Below, piece by piece: positions 8,250 through 17,208 of a DNA stretch of 64,000 bases. A model generated the notes under the pieces. That model did not search any database and was not told the DNA's origin. It saw nothing but the letters and a program-made list of their open reading frames with translations. The position numbers were made by a program, and so were the translations under genes. The first letter of the stretch is position 1. Each line of letters begins with the position of its first letter. Location of the stretch: assembly GCA_964417835.1 (NCBI GenBank), contig CAYQJD010000001.1, positions 1-64,000 of the forward strand, written 5' to 3'. The DNA comes from UMGS1124 sp964417835. GTDB taxonomy: Bacteria > Bacillota_I > Bacilli_A > RF39 > UBA660.

Positions 8250-10632
8250 TTCCTTTTAGGCTTGATACCATATCTATTTTATTTATTTTCCTAGCTAGAA
8301 TTTTTGATACTATATATGAAGTTATAAATGTAACTAATGCTGAGATTATATATGTGCTAGGTAAAATATAGGTACCAAAATCAAAATTATCTTCCAAACA
8401 AGCAATAAACAAATATGATGTTAGATAATAACCTAATGGTAATCCTATGATGATTGATAGTATAGTAATCCAGATATTTTGTTTAACAAATATATTTTTA
8501 ATTTGTTTATCTTTAAAGCCTAATACTTTTAATGTTGCAAACTGATATTCTTTTTCTGAAAAAGATAAAATAGACATATTAGATATAATAATGATTCCTA
8601 ATATTATGGCAAATATAACAATTATTATAATCATTGTCATCATCATGCTCATCATACTTTCTAAATCATTTCTTAAGTTTTCTTTATTGCTAATTAATTC
8701 TACATTTTCAATTGTTTTAACATTACTTAAATCTTTATTAGTATAAATAGAATCTGGTGTATATTTAATATCTAAACTTTCTAAATATTCTTTTGTCATA
8801 GTGATATTTTGTGTTTGAGGGTCTTTATTAAAACCAACTATAATAGACTCATAATATTCTTTTTCACCATATATATGCCATTTGATTGTATCACCAATTT
8901 TATAATTATTATTTTCAGCTAATTTATATGTTACATACACTCCATCACTTGAATCAATATCAATATAATTTTCATCATCATCTAAAAATCTTACCAAATC
9001 ATTAGCATTCGTTACAAATATAATATTAGATTCTTTCACATTGTTATCTAAAACGTATTCAATACCTAAAGTCATACTAGAACTATTACCATAAGTATTT
9101 AATAATTCATTTATTTTAGTTTCTTCTAAATCACTTTTTAAAATTAGTTTATATTTGAAATTGTATAATTCATTAAATTGTAAATCAATAAAATGATTCA
9201 TTGAATTAAGCATTCCTAAAGCACAAACAATTAATAAGGAACATCCACTTACCCCAACTATGGCAGTTATTGTTCTAAATTTATTTCTAAATATATCTCT
9301 TATATTCCAAATAGATGTAAAATTTAATTTTTTAAATATTCCTTTAGTAGTTATATTTAAACTACCACTTTTAACATTAGGAAGTTCCGTGCGTAAAGCA
9401 TCAGCGGGTTTTTTTATCAATTCCTTTCGACAAGTTAAATAAGTTACAAATGATATTCCAATAACAACCAAAGAAGCAACAACATAGCTTGATGGAACTA
9501 TTATGGCTCCATTATTAGGTAGTTCAAAATATTGCATTTCCATTGACATAAATACATTTCCTATAAAATATCTACCAGCTATTATTCCGGCAATAGCACC
9601 TATTAGTGATACCCAAAATCCATAACCAATATAGTGCTTAATTACCTTAAAATTAGAAAACCCTAAGGCTTTTAAAGTACCAATTTGCATTTTTTCTTTT
9701 TTGATTACTCTAGTCATCGTAGTAATTACAGAAAGTAGTGCAATTCCTAAAAATAGTCCAGAAAATATACCAACAAAGGCTTGTCCTTCGTTCATTTCGC
9801 CCTCATACATTGTGTATGACGCTGTATTTTCTATTTTAGTTATAGCAAGTGTATTAGCATTTTTCTCTTCTATCAAGGCTTTTACTTTATCTACATTATC
9901 TTTACTATCGACATCAACCATTAAATAATAAAACGCATAATCTTTATAATCAAATTCAGGCATTATTTCATTAAACATTTCATTTGTTATATTAGTTCCT
10001 TGTTTTTGTGATAAAGAACTTATCATTTGATTTTTAATATAACTTTGAGGAAGTTCATTAATTGATAAATAAACAAAACCAGATTCTTTTCTATTAGGCA
10101 TTAATGATGAAGCATCTTTTAAATCATATAAATGATCTGGTACATTTATTAAAGCAACTATTTCTTCTTCTAAGGTGATGGTATCATACTTAATTTTAAT
10201 GGTATCTCCAACACTCAAATTATTTTCTTTAGCATAAAATTCATCTAACCAAGCACCCGATACATTAACATCAAACTCTTGCCCTTGGACAATATAAAAT
10301 TTATCAATGTTATTACTTTCAACAAAGTTTAAAAAATAAGTAATATTTCCAGAATCATCAGTTGCGTTAACGCTTAGTAATCTTTCTACATCTTTAACAT
10401 GTTCTATTTTTTTTATTTCTTCTAAATCTTCTTTAGTATAACCGTTTGTACCAATTAAATTTAAATCTTGTAAGTTGTAATTTTGATAAAATGTGTCAGA
10501 CGCTTCTTTCATCCCAGCTGTATATGCTTCAATTCCAACATAAACCATAACGCCTACTAAAACCATAGCAAAAATAGTAAAAAACTGTGATTTATTTTTC
10601 CATATATCTCTAAATAACTTTTTCTTTAGCAT
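8242..10632 (-). CDS. ABC transporter permease, double FtsX domain (MacB/BceB-like class)
   Basis: 796 residues. There is an N-terminal membrane helix (about 18-35), a large extracytoplasmic domain, three helices with the FtsX domain (about 280-400, including KMQIGTLKALGFSNFKV), a fourth helix near 450, a second extracytoplasmic domain, and a C-terminal FtsX domain (about 660-780, with EKEYQFATLKVLGFKDKQI). This is the layout of type VII ABC exporters, which act as mechanotransmitters or expel peptides and lipids. It sits two bases after its ATPase gene. Confidence 0.92.
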   Translation of the reverse strand: MLKKKLFRDIWKNKSQFFTIFAMVLVGVMVYVGIEAYTAGMKEASDTFYQNYNLQDLNLIGTNGYTKEDLEEIKKIEHVKDVERLLSVNATDDSGNITYFLNFVESNNIDKFYIVQGQEFDVNVSGAWLDEFYAKENNLSVGDTIKIKYDTITLEEEIVALINVPDHLYDLKDASSLMPNRKESGFVYLSINELPQSYIKNQMISSLSQKQGTNITNEMFNEIMPEFDYKDYAFYYLMVDVDSKDNVDKVKALIEEKNANTLAITKIENTASYTMYEGEMNEGQAFVGIFSGLFLGIALLSVITTMTRVIKKEKMQIGTLKALGFSNFKVIKHYIGYGFWVSLIGAIAGIIAGRYFIGNVFMSMEMQYFELPNNGAIIVPSSYVVASLVVIGISFVTYLTCRKELIKKPADALRTELPNVKSGSLNITTKGIFKKLNFTSIWNIRDIFRNKFRTITAIVGVSGCSLLIVCALGMLNSMNHFIDLQFNELYNFKYKLILKSDLEETKINELLNTYGNSSSMTLGIEYVLDNNVKESNIIFVTNANDLVRFLDDDENYIDIDSSDGVYVTYKLAENNNYKIGDTIKWHIYGEKEYYESIIVGFNKDPQTQNITMTKEYLESLDIKYTPDSIYTNKDLSNVKTIENVELISNKENLRNDLESMMSMMMTMIIIIVIFAIILGIIIISNMSILSFSEKEYQFATLKVLGFKDKQIKNIFVKQNIWITILSIIIGLPLGYYLTSYLFIACLEDNFDFGTYILPSTYIISALVTFITSYIVSKILARKINKIDMVSSLKGSE

Positions 10633-10633
10633 A

Positions 10634-11344
10634 TTACCACACTACCTCATCAATGGATGCAGGTTTTTTGATTTCTATATTAGATTCCACTTTACCATTT
10701 TTAAGTCTTATTACTCTGTCAGCTATTTCAGCAATTAATGCATTATGGGTAACAATTACAACCGTATTTTCCCCATTATTAGCATCACATTGTTTTTTTA
10801 ATAGTTTTAAAACCTCTACTCCTGTTTTTGAATCAAGAGCCCCAGTCGGCTCGTCACACAAAAGTAGTAATGGATCTTTGGCTATTGCTCTAGCAATTGA
10901 TACTCTTTGTTGCTCTCCACCTGATAATTGATTAGGAAATTTATTTAAATGTTGAAGAAGCCCAACACTTTTTAGAATATTTTTAGCACTTTTTGGTTTT
11001 TTTACTATGTCATTTACAATTTGGACATTTTCTAAAACTGTTAAAGTTGGTAATATATTATAAAATTGGAAGATAAAACCTACATTTTCTGCCCTATAAG
11101 TCGTAAGCTCAGAATCACTATAATTAGATATTACCTCATCCCCTACAATAATCTTACCACTAGTCACTTTATCCATTCCTCCAAGTAAATTAAGTAGTGT
11201 TGATTTACCTGCTCCAGATGGACCTAGTATTACCACAAATTCACCTTTATTTATAGTGAAGCTAGCCCCATCTAAAGCATTAAAACTTTTTTCTCCTATT
11301 TGATAAGTTTTTTTAACATTTTGAAATTTAATAAGTTCTTTCAT
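10634..11344 (-). CDS. ABC transporter ATP-binding protein (LolD/MacB type)
   Basis: 236 residues, complete: Walker A GPSGAGKST (about 41-49), Q-loop QFYN, signature LSGGEQQRVSIARA, Walker B LLLCDEPTGALDS, and the H-loop VVIVTHN. First gene of the four-gene operon. SD GTGAGG precedes the ATG. A sigma-A promoter and a double 13-bp palindrome lie within 70 bases upstream, so transcription probably starts inside the operator. Confidence 0.95.
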   Translation of the reverse strand: MKELIKFQNVKKTYQIGEKSFNALDGASFTINKGEFVVILGPSGAGKSTLLNLLGGMDKVTSGKIIVGDEVISNYSDSELTTYRAENVGFIFQFYNILPTLTVLENVQIVNDIVKKPKSAKNILKSVGLLQHLNKFPNQLSGGEQQRVSIARAIAKDPLLLLCDEPTGALDSKTGVEVLKLLKKQCDANNGENTVVIVTHNALIAEIADRVIRLKNGKVESNIEIKKPASIDEVVW

Positions 11345-11355
11345 TATATCCTCAC

Positions 11356-11385
11356 TTTCAATATGAAATTTCTTTCATATTGAAA
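11356..11385. promoter_or_regulatory. Double palindromic operator, probable TetR site
   Basis: TTTCAATATGAAA (11356-11368), a TTTC spacer, TTTCATATTGAAA (11373-11385). Each half is itself a TTTCA-N3-TGAAA dyad, and together they make one 30-bp inverted repeat, with dyad centres 17 bp apart. It starts at the end of the -10 box and covers the probable transcription start of the ABC-ZIP-TetR operon. The arrangement suits two TetR dimers. Confidence 0.75.
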
Positions 11386-11413
11386 TTATATTACATTTAA
11401 TAAAATATAACAA
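11385..11413 (-). promoter_or_regulatory. Sigma-A promoter of the ABC-ZIP-TetR operon
   Basis: Minus strand: -35 TTGTTA (11408-11413), 17-base spacer, -10 TATAAT (11385-11390). The operator begins immediately downstream. Beyond it, 11414-11606 shows no gene I can support. Confidence 0.75.
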
Positions 11414-11606
11414 TATCTATTATGAATTTTTTTTGTATTTGTTTGTATTTTATTAATTCACAAAATGAAAACAAGGAGTTATTTCATTAAATATAAGTAG
11501 ATAAAATTATTTATCATAACAAAAAAGATAAAATCATCCTTAAGAACAATTTTCATGATATTACTTAATCAACAGAAATTATTAATATATTTAATTTTTA
11601 ATTCAA

Positions 11607-12797
11607 TTATTTTTTCTTCTTTCTAAAAACAATTAAACATAATAGTGATATAACTATAATTATTATTAAATTTCTATAATCTCTTTTATTTATTATAATA
11701 TTTTTTTTATTAAAAAATACATCTTCACTTGATAATAATTTATCTTGATAAAATATTTTAATTGAACCTATCTTATCATTTTCTTTAAAAGAATCATCAA
11801 TACTAACAATACCTTCATAATATACTTTTAAATAATTTAAATTAATATTATTGCTCATATAATAAGTAATATCTTTATTTGATTTTATTTCATAATCATA
11901 TACTTTATTATTACTTTTATAATTTATGGTATCTACTAATTTATTATCTTTTAATATAATTCTGTTAGAATAATTTTTCTTAAAATAATTTAATATTGTT
12001 AACTGATCTATTAAATTTTTAGCACTATCTTGTTTATCTATAGCATCTAATGTAATTAAAAGTAACTCATTATCATCTAATTTACTAATAGTACTTAAAG
12101 ATAATCCACTTAATGATGTAAAACCGGCCTTAGATCCATTAAATTTTATATTATTCTCATTTTCTAAGTTATTTTTAGTAACTATATTATTTAAATTATT
12201 ACTTATAGTCTTATCTAAACATTCCATATTGTATTTTTTTTTGGTATATATATCATAAAAATTTTTATTATTTAATGCATAATCTAATAATAAATATAAA
12301 TCATAACTTGTAGAATAATTATCATTATCTTTACCAATTGGATTAGAAAACTTAGTATCTTTCATACCTAAATCATTTGCTAAAAGGTTCATTTTTTCTA
12401 TAAAGATATCATAATCAGAAAATACATTATTAGCAAGTACCATTGCACTATCTGCAGCACTAAACATTAATGTACTATATAATAAATCTTTATAACTTAT
12501 TTCTAGTCCGTCATAAAGTTCAATAGTAACATATCCACTTAATCCAACTAAATCTTTTTCATCTACTATAATCTTACTTTCTAAACTATTTATATTTTCT
12601 AAGCTCACTATAACTGTCATTAATTTAGTTAAACTTGCTATTGGTAATTTTTCATATTCATTTTTACTATATAATATTTCATTATTTTCTCTATTAACCA
12701 ATATTGCACTTTTACTCTCAATATTTAAATCAAGTCCAAAACAATTAAATGGAAATAACAAAATAATTAATGTTAATGTTAAAAAAAACTTTTTCAT
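11607..12797 (-). CDS. dacF: Serine-type D-Ala-D-Ala carboxypeptidase (S11, DacF/PBP5-like)
   Basis: 396 residues: signal peptide (about 1-21), peptidase S11 domain, beta-rich C-terminal domain and a final membrane helix (about 372-390) followed by RKKKK. The nucleophile motif is SLTK (IASLTKLMT). The other two motifs deviate from the textbook: SAADS stands where SxN is expected and KAG (GSKAGFTSLSG) where KTG is expected. It trims peptidoglycan pentapeptides outside the membrane. Bacillus dacF is a forespore gene, but nothing here proves sporulation control, so the symbol is tentative. It lies 8 bases after priA. Confidence 0.85.
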   Translation of the reverse strand: MKKFFLTLTLIILLFPFNCFGLDLNIESKSAILVNRENNEILYSKNEYEKLPIASLTKLMTVIVSLENINSLESKIIVDEKDLVGLSGYVTIELYDGLEISYKDLLYSTLMFSAADSAMVLANNVFSDYDIFIEKMNLLANDLGMKDTKFSNPIGKDNDNYSTSYDLYLLLDYALNNKNFYDIYTKKKYNMECLDKTISNNLNNIVTKNNLENENNIKFNGSKAGFTSLSGLSLSTISKLDDNELLLITLDAIDKQDSAKNLIDQLTILNYFKKNYSNRIILKDNKLVDTINYKSNNKVYDYEIKSNKDITYYMSNNINLNYLKVYYEGIVSIDDSFKENDKIGSIKIFYQDKLLSSEDVFFNKKNIIINKRDYRNLIIIIVISLLCLIVFRKKKK

Positions 12798-12805
12798 AAA
12801 AACCT

Positions 12806-14980
12806 CTAAATACTTATTGGATTATTATCAATCTCAATAAACATGTCTTTTTCAGATGTATAAAGTTGATCTATAAATCTTATTGCATCAAATAATTTAT
12901 CGTCATATTTATATTTAATTATAATTTGAAATCTATATATATTATTAATTTTAAACATATTTGCTGTACTAGGTCCTAATAATATACTATTTTTATCTAT
13001 ATTATTTTTTAAATAATTAGCTATCTTATTAGCATTCTGACTAGCTATATCAAAATCTTTACTACATATCTTTATCCCTACAATATAATAATATGGTGGA
13101 TAATTTAATTTCTTTCTTATTGACATTTCATAATTAAAAAGTCCTATATAATTATTATTTTTTAATAATGAGAAAATAAAATGATCGGGATTAAATGTTT
13201 GAATTATGACGCTACTTTTAATTCCACTTCTTCCAGCTCTACCACTAACTTGATTTAAAAGAGAAAAAGTCTTTTCAGTACTTCTAAAGTCAGGAATATT
13301 CAAAGACTCATCTGCATTTATTATTCCTACTAAACTTATTTTAGGAAAATCTAACCCTTTACTAATCATTTGTGTTCCTACAATAATATCTGCTTCTTCA
13401 TTCATAATCATACTTATATATTTTTCATGACTACCCTTTTTTGTAGTAGTATCTGCATCCATTCTTAAAACTCTAGCATTAGGAAAAAGAGACTTTATTT
13501 CATTTTCTATTCTTTCAGTACCTGTACCAAAGCTTCTTATTGCATTTTCATGACAATTAGGACAAGTACTACTATTTATTTTCGTATAACCACAATAATG
13601 ACATCTTAAGTTGTTTGAAATCTTATGGTAAGTTAAACTTATTTCACAATGAGGGCACTTATATGTAAAACCACAATTTTGGCAACTAATTAATGTTGAA
13701 TACCCTCTCCTATTTAAAAGTAACATTATTTGTTCTTTTTTTTCTAATGTATTTAATATATTTTCTCTTAGTTCATCACTAAACAACATATTTCTCTTTT
13801 TCATTTCTAAAGCCATATCTACTACTTTAATTTCTGGTAATGAAAAATTGCCAATTCTATTTTTAAGTTCTAATAATTCGTAAACACCTTTTTTAGCTCT
13901 AGCAAATGATTCCAAACTAGGAGTAGCACTTCCTAAAATAACCGGACAATTATTATATTGTGCACGCCATTTTGCAATATCTATAGCATTATATCTTGGA
14001 GAATTTTCTTGTTTATAAGTACTACTGTGCTCCTCATCTATTATAATTAAACCGATATTTTCAAATGGGGCAAAAATTGCACTTCGAGTGCCAACTACAA
14101 GATGAACTTCATGATTAATGATTTTTGTATATTCATCATATTTTTCTCCTTCACTCAATCCACTATGAAGTATTGCAACATCATTTGAAAAAGAATCATA
14201 TAAACGTTTTACCATTTGATGAGTTAAACTAATTTCTGGAACTAACATAATTGCAGTTTTATTATTCCTAATAACTCTTTTTATAAGTTCAATATATACT
14301 ATAGTTTTACCACTACCAGTAACACCATATAACAAATAAGTTTTAAATTTATCTATTAAAACTTTATTCACAACATCATTTTGTTCTAAAGAAAGTTTAA
14401 ACTCTTTTTTCTCATTATTAACATTATTAATCCTATATTCTCTCTCTTTAGTAATTTTTACTAAACCTTTATCTAATAAACTCTTTAAAGCTATATAATT
14501 TATATTATTATTTTTTTCTAAAGTTTTATTTAATAATAATTCATTTAATATTTCTATTTGTTTTTTTGCTCTTTTATTATTTTCTATATAATTTTTAATA
14601 AATATTTCTTCTTTGTTTAGTTCTATAAATTCTTTATATTTATTAAAATCATTTTTACTCTTATTAACCTTTAAACTACTAGGCAACATTGTCTCATAAG
14701 CTTTAATTAATGTACAAAAATTATTATCTTTTATAAAGTAGCCTAACTCTAATAATTCCTTATTTAATATAAGATTACTATTAATAACTTCTATAATATC
14801 ATTCACTAAAGAAATTTCTTTATCTTTTTTTATATTTAAAACTATACCATATATATTTCTGTTATTAAATTTAACTTTTACTTTATTTCCAACATTAACT
14901 TGCATATTAGAAGGTATTCTATAAGTAAAAGTTTTATCTAATGATTTAACACCATATTGTATCAATACTTCTGCATACAT
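12806..14980 (-). CDS. priA: Primosomal protein N' (replication restart helicase PriA)
   Basis: 724 residues. The N-terminal 3'-OH-binding domain (YGVKSLDKTFTYRIP) is followed by a helicase core with Walker A YGVTGSGKT, DEEH box (IIIDEEHSSTYKQ), and the LGSATPSLES and GRAGRSG motifs. A zinc-binding insert of four CxxC pairs lies between the helicase lobes (CQNCGF, CPHCE, CHYCGY, CPNCH). It reloads the replisome at stalled forks. It is probably co-transcribed with the carboxypeptidase downstream. Confidence 0.97.
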   Translation of the reverse strand: MYAEVLIQYGVKSLDKTFTYRIPSNMQVNVGNKVKVKFNNRNIYGIVLNIKKDKEISLVNDIIEVINSNLILNKELLELGYFIKDNNFCTLIKAYETMLPSSLKVNKSKNDFNKYKEFIELNKEEIFIKNYIENNKRAKKQIEILNELLLNKTLEKNNNINYIALKSLLDKGLVKITKEREYRINNVNNEKKEFKLSLEQNDVVNKVLIDKFKTYLLYGVTGSGKTIVYIELIKRVIRNNKTAIMLVPEISLTHQMVKRLYDSFSNDVAILHSGLSEGEKYDEYTKIINHEVHLVVGTRSAIFAPFENIGLIIIDEEHSSTYKQENSPRYNAIDIAKWRAQYNNCPVILGSATPSLESFARAKKGVYELLELKNRIGNFSLPEIKVVDMALEMKKRNMLFSDELRENILNTLEKKEQIMLLLNRRGYSTLISCQNCGFTYKCPHCEISLTYHKISNNLRCHYCGYTKINSSTCPNCHENAIRSFGTGTERIENEIKSLFPNARVLRMDADTTTKKGSHEKYISMIMNEEADIIVGTQMISKGLDFPKISLVGIINADESLNIPDFRSTEKTFSLLNQVSGRAGRSGIKSSVIIQTFNPDHFIFSLLKNNNYIGLFNYEMSIRKKLNYPPYYYIVGIKICSKDFDIASQNANKIANYLKNNIDKNSILLGPSTANMFKINNIYRFQIIIKYKYDDKLFDAIRFIDQLYTSEKDMFIEIDNNPISI

Positions 14981-15021
14981 AAAATACCTCCATTCTATTT
15001 TTCTTATATCAAAAATATTTT

Positions 15022-15771
15022 TTATTTTTTCATTTTATTATTTTTATTTTTATTAAGGATTCTAAGTAATAAAGTTTTATCTTCAAAATCATCGTTTAAC
15101 GTTAAACACTCATTGCATATTTCTTCATAACTATATTTTTGTAACTCAATAGGCTCAAAAAGTTTATTAAAACCTTCTTTTGAAATAATAATATTATATG
15201 TTAAATCTAGTATAAATTCTTGTCCTAATCCCAGAGAAATAAAATCATTACTATTGATTTCTACATAAGAATGAAAATGACTGCCAAAAAATGAATTTCT
15301 CATTTCTAAAGTAACTGCTTTGAAGTCTTTATAATCTTTATAAGTTTTTATAAACTCATAAGTTATTTGATGGCAATTATTGTTAGATTCAAAGTTTTCT
15401 ATATTTAAAAAATCTGTTGCTTTAAAAAATGTGGCAGTTCCTCTTAATGTATTTAGAACATATAACTTATCTTTTTTTTCAATACTTTTAATAGAAGGCA
15501 TAAAAGTTAATTGTTCTATATTAGCACCCTTTATTAAATTTCTTACTACAAAAAATAATTCAGGAGTAATATTATAATTATAATATTCTAATAATGGTTG
15601 GATTAAACTCTTATTTCCACCTGCCAATAACAAAAATATTTTATTTAAAGAATCAATATTTTCATCTAACTTACCGTTTATATCATACTGTCTCAAAAAT
15701 ATATTTAATATTTTCTTTGCAATTAATTCATTCTCTTTTTTGTCATTTTTTTCTCTTTCAAATATATTCAT
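15022..15771 (-). CDS. Hypothetical protein with a papain/transglutaminase-like C-H-D arrangement
   Basis: 249 residues, no signal peptide, family not recognised. The first ~110 residues are helical and charged. In the second half C133 (NNNCHQIT), H165/H167 (SHFHSYVEI) and D189 (ILDLTYN) follow each other on predicted helix and strands in the order of a Cys-His-Asp triad, as in transglutaminase-like and other papain-fold proteins. This is pattern inference only. SD AAGGAG precedes the ATG. It lies between priA and tRNA-Arg. Confidence 0.7.
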   Translation of the reverse strand: MNIFEREKNDKKENELIAKKILNIFLRQYDINGKLDENIDSLNKIFLLLAGGNKSLIQPLLEYYNYNITPELFFVVRNLIKGANIEQLTFMPSIKSIEKKDKLYVLNTLRGTATFFKATDFLNIENFESNNNCHQITYEFIKTYKDYKDFKAVTLEMRNSFFGSHFHSYVEINSNDFISLGLGQEFILDLTYNIIISKEGFNKLFEPIELQKYSYEEICNECLTLNDDFEDKTLLLRILNKNKNNKMKK

Positions 15772-15828
15772 TGTTTCTCCTTAGATTTAAGATTAGTTTA
15801 ACATATTTAAAAGCTGTGCGCAAATAAT

Positions 15829-15855
15829 AAAAAGAAAAAGCCCTAAAAAGGGCTT
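15829..15855 (-). terminator. Terminator of tRNA-Arg
   Basis: Minus strand AAGCCC, a 6-base loop, GGGCTT (15838-15855), followed by TTTCTTTTTATT. It lies 12 bases after the tRNA 3' end. Confidence 0.8.
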
Positions 15856-15867
15856 AAACATACAAAA

Positions 15868-15944
15868 TGGTGTCCACGAAGCGACTCGAACGCTTGACCG
15901 TACGCTTAGAAGGCGTATGCTCTATCCAACTGAGCTACGTAGAC
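15868..15944 (-). tRNA. tRNA-Arg, anticodon UCU
   Basis: Complete 77-base cloverleaf with encoded CCA. The acceptor arms GTCTACG/CGTGGAC pair with one G-U. The D arm has AGCTCAGTTGGATAGAGC, the anticodon loop CTTCTAA carries UCU (reads AGA/AGG), and the T arm has GTTCGAGTC. It is a single gene with its own promoter and terminator. Confidence 0.97.
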
Positions 15945-15963
15945 ATAACTCAATAACATATTG

Positions 15964-15992
15964 ATTATATAATAAATATATATTATTTTCAA
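15964..15992 (-). promoter_or_regulatory. Sigma-A promoter of tRNA-Arg
   Basis: Minus strand -35 TTGAAA (15987-15992), 17-base spacer, -10 TATAAT (15964-15969), with the tRNA 5' end 19 bases below. The rest of the 319-base gap up to dnaJ contains only the tRNA, its terminator and the dnaJ terminator. Confidence 0.75.
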
Positions 15993-16066
15993 GTATTTTT
16001 TAAACTTACGGAGAAAAAGTATTTTTTTAACTTAAAAATTAAATTGTAAAAAAATATTTTTAATTT

Positions 16067-16093
16067 TAAAATAAAAAGAGCATTAAAGCTCTA
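16067..16093 (-). terminator. Terminator of the hrcA-dnaJ operon
   Basis: AGAGC, a 6-base loop, GCTCT (16077-16092), then TTTTTATTTT on the minus strand. It overlaps the dnaJ stop codon. Confidence 0.75.
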
Positions 16094-17206
16094 ATTATAT
16101 TCATTAAACTTCTTAAATTGTTCCTCATCAGATAAATCTGTTTCACTTAAGTCTTTAATCAATTTCTTCTGTTTTCTATCTAGTTTTGTTGGAATAATAA
16201 CATTATAAATAACGTATGTATCTCCTTTTTTATTTAATTTTTCGTCATCAATACCTTTACCGCGTAATTTTACTTTATCTCCATTTTGAGTACCAGCTGG
16301 TATTTCTAACTTAACTTTTCCTTGAATAGTATTTATTTCTTTTTTACATCCCATTATTGCTTCTGTTATAGTGATTGGTAATTTTATATAAATATCGCTT
16401 TTATCTCTTTGATAGATAGGATGATCTTTTACAGTAAATTCAATATAAACATCTCCATTTGGGCCACCATTTAATCCAGCAGACCCTTTACCAGACATTT
16501 TCAACTGATCTTTATTATCAACTCCACGCGGTACTCTAACCTTTAACGTTTTCTTTTTAGAAACTACTCCTTTTCCATGACAGCTGTTGCATGTGCTTTC
16601 GAACGAAGTACCACTACCATTACATCTTGGACAAGTTGATTCAGTTTGAAATACTCCCAAAATTGTCCTTTGTCCTTGTATTATTCTTCCGCGTCCTTTG
16701 CAATCAGGACAGGTTTGAGCATTATGCCCGCCTTGTCCATTACACTCTGGACATTTATCTTTTATATTTATTGTAAATTCTTTTTCGCATCCATAAATAG
16801 CTTCATTAAAAGTGATATTTATTTGTACTAAACTATCCTCTCCACGACTTTGTCTTTTAGAGCTACCTCTTTTACGAGAAGTAAATCCTCCTCCCATGAA
16901 TTGCTCAAATATGTCTCCTAGATCAATATCATCAAAGCCAAATCCAGAAAATCCTCCTTGGAATCCACCAAAGCCTCCACCTGTTCCATCAAAAGCAGCA
17001 GATCCAAACTGATCATATTGACGTCTTTTTTCTGGGTCAGATAAAATTGAATAAGCTTCACCAATTTCCTTAAATTTTTCTTGAGCTCCCGGTTCTTTAT
17101 TAATATCAGGATGATACTGTTTTGCAAGTTTTCTGAAAGATCTTTTTATTTCTTCATCGCTTGCATTTTTATCAACTCCTAAGATTTTATAATAATCTTT
17201 AGACAT
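16091..17206 (-). CDS. dnaJ: Chaperone protein DnaJ (Hsp40)
   Basis: 371 residues. The J domain has the HPD motif (QYHPDINKEPG). A Gly/Phe-rich linker follows (about 70-115). Four zinc repeats (CPECNGQG, CPDCKGRG, CPRCNGSG, CNSCHGKG) and two C-terminal substrate-binding domains complete a type I DnaJ. It stimulates the DnaK ATPase. It starts 2 bases after pepF, so the heat-shock operon reads through pepF. Confidence 0.97.
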   Translation of the reverse strand: MSKDYYKILGVDKNASDEEIKRSFRKLAKQYHPDINKEPGAQEKFKEIGEAYSILSDPEKRRQYDQFGSAAFDGTGGGFGGFQGGFSGFGFDDIDLGDIFEQFMGGGFTSRKRGSSKRQSRGEDSLVQINITFNEAIYGCEKEFTINIKDKCPECNGQGGHNAQTCPDCKGRGRIIQGQRTILGVFQTESTCPRCNGSGTSFESTCNSCHGKGVVSKKKTLKVRVPRGVDNKDQLKMSGKGSAGLNGGPNGDVYIEFTVKDHPIYQRDKSDIYIKLPITITEAIMGCKKEINTIQGKVKLEIPAGTQNGDKVKLRGKGIDDEKLNKKGDTYVIYNVIIPTKLDRKQKKLIKDLSETDLSDEEQFKKFNEYN

Positions 17207-17208
17207 TT

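Noticed and set aside
16591..17127. Several 60-70-codon frames on both strands inside dnaJ
   Set aside because: All are shadows of the strongly conserved dnaJ frame.
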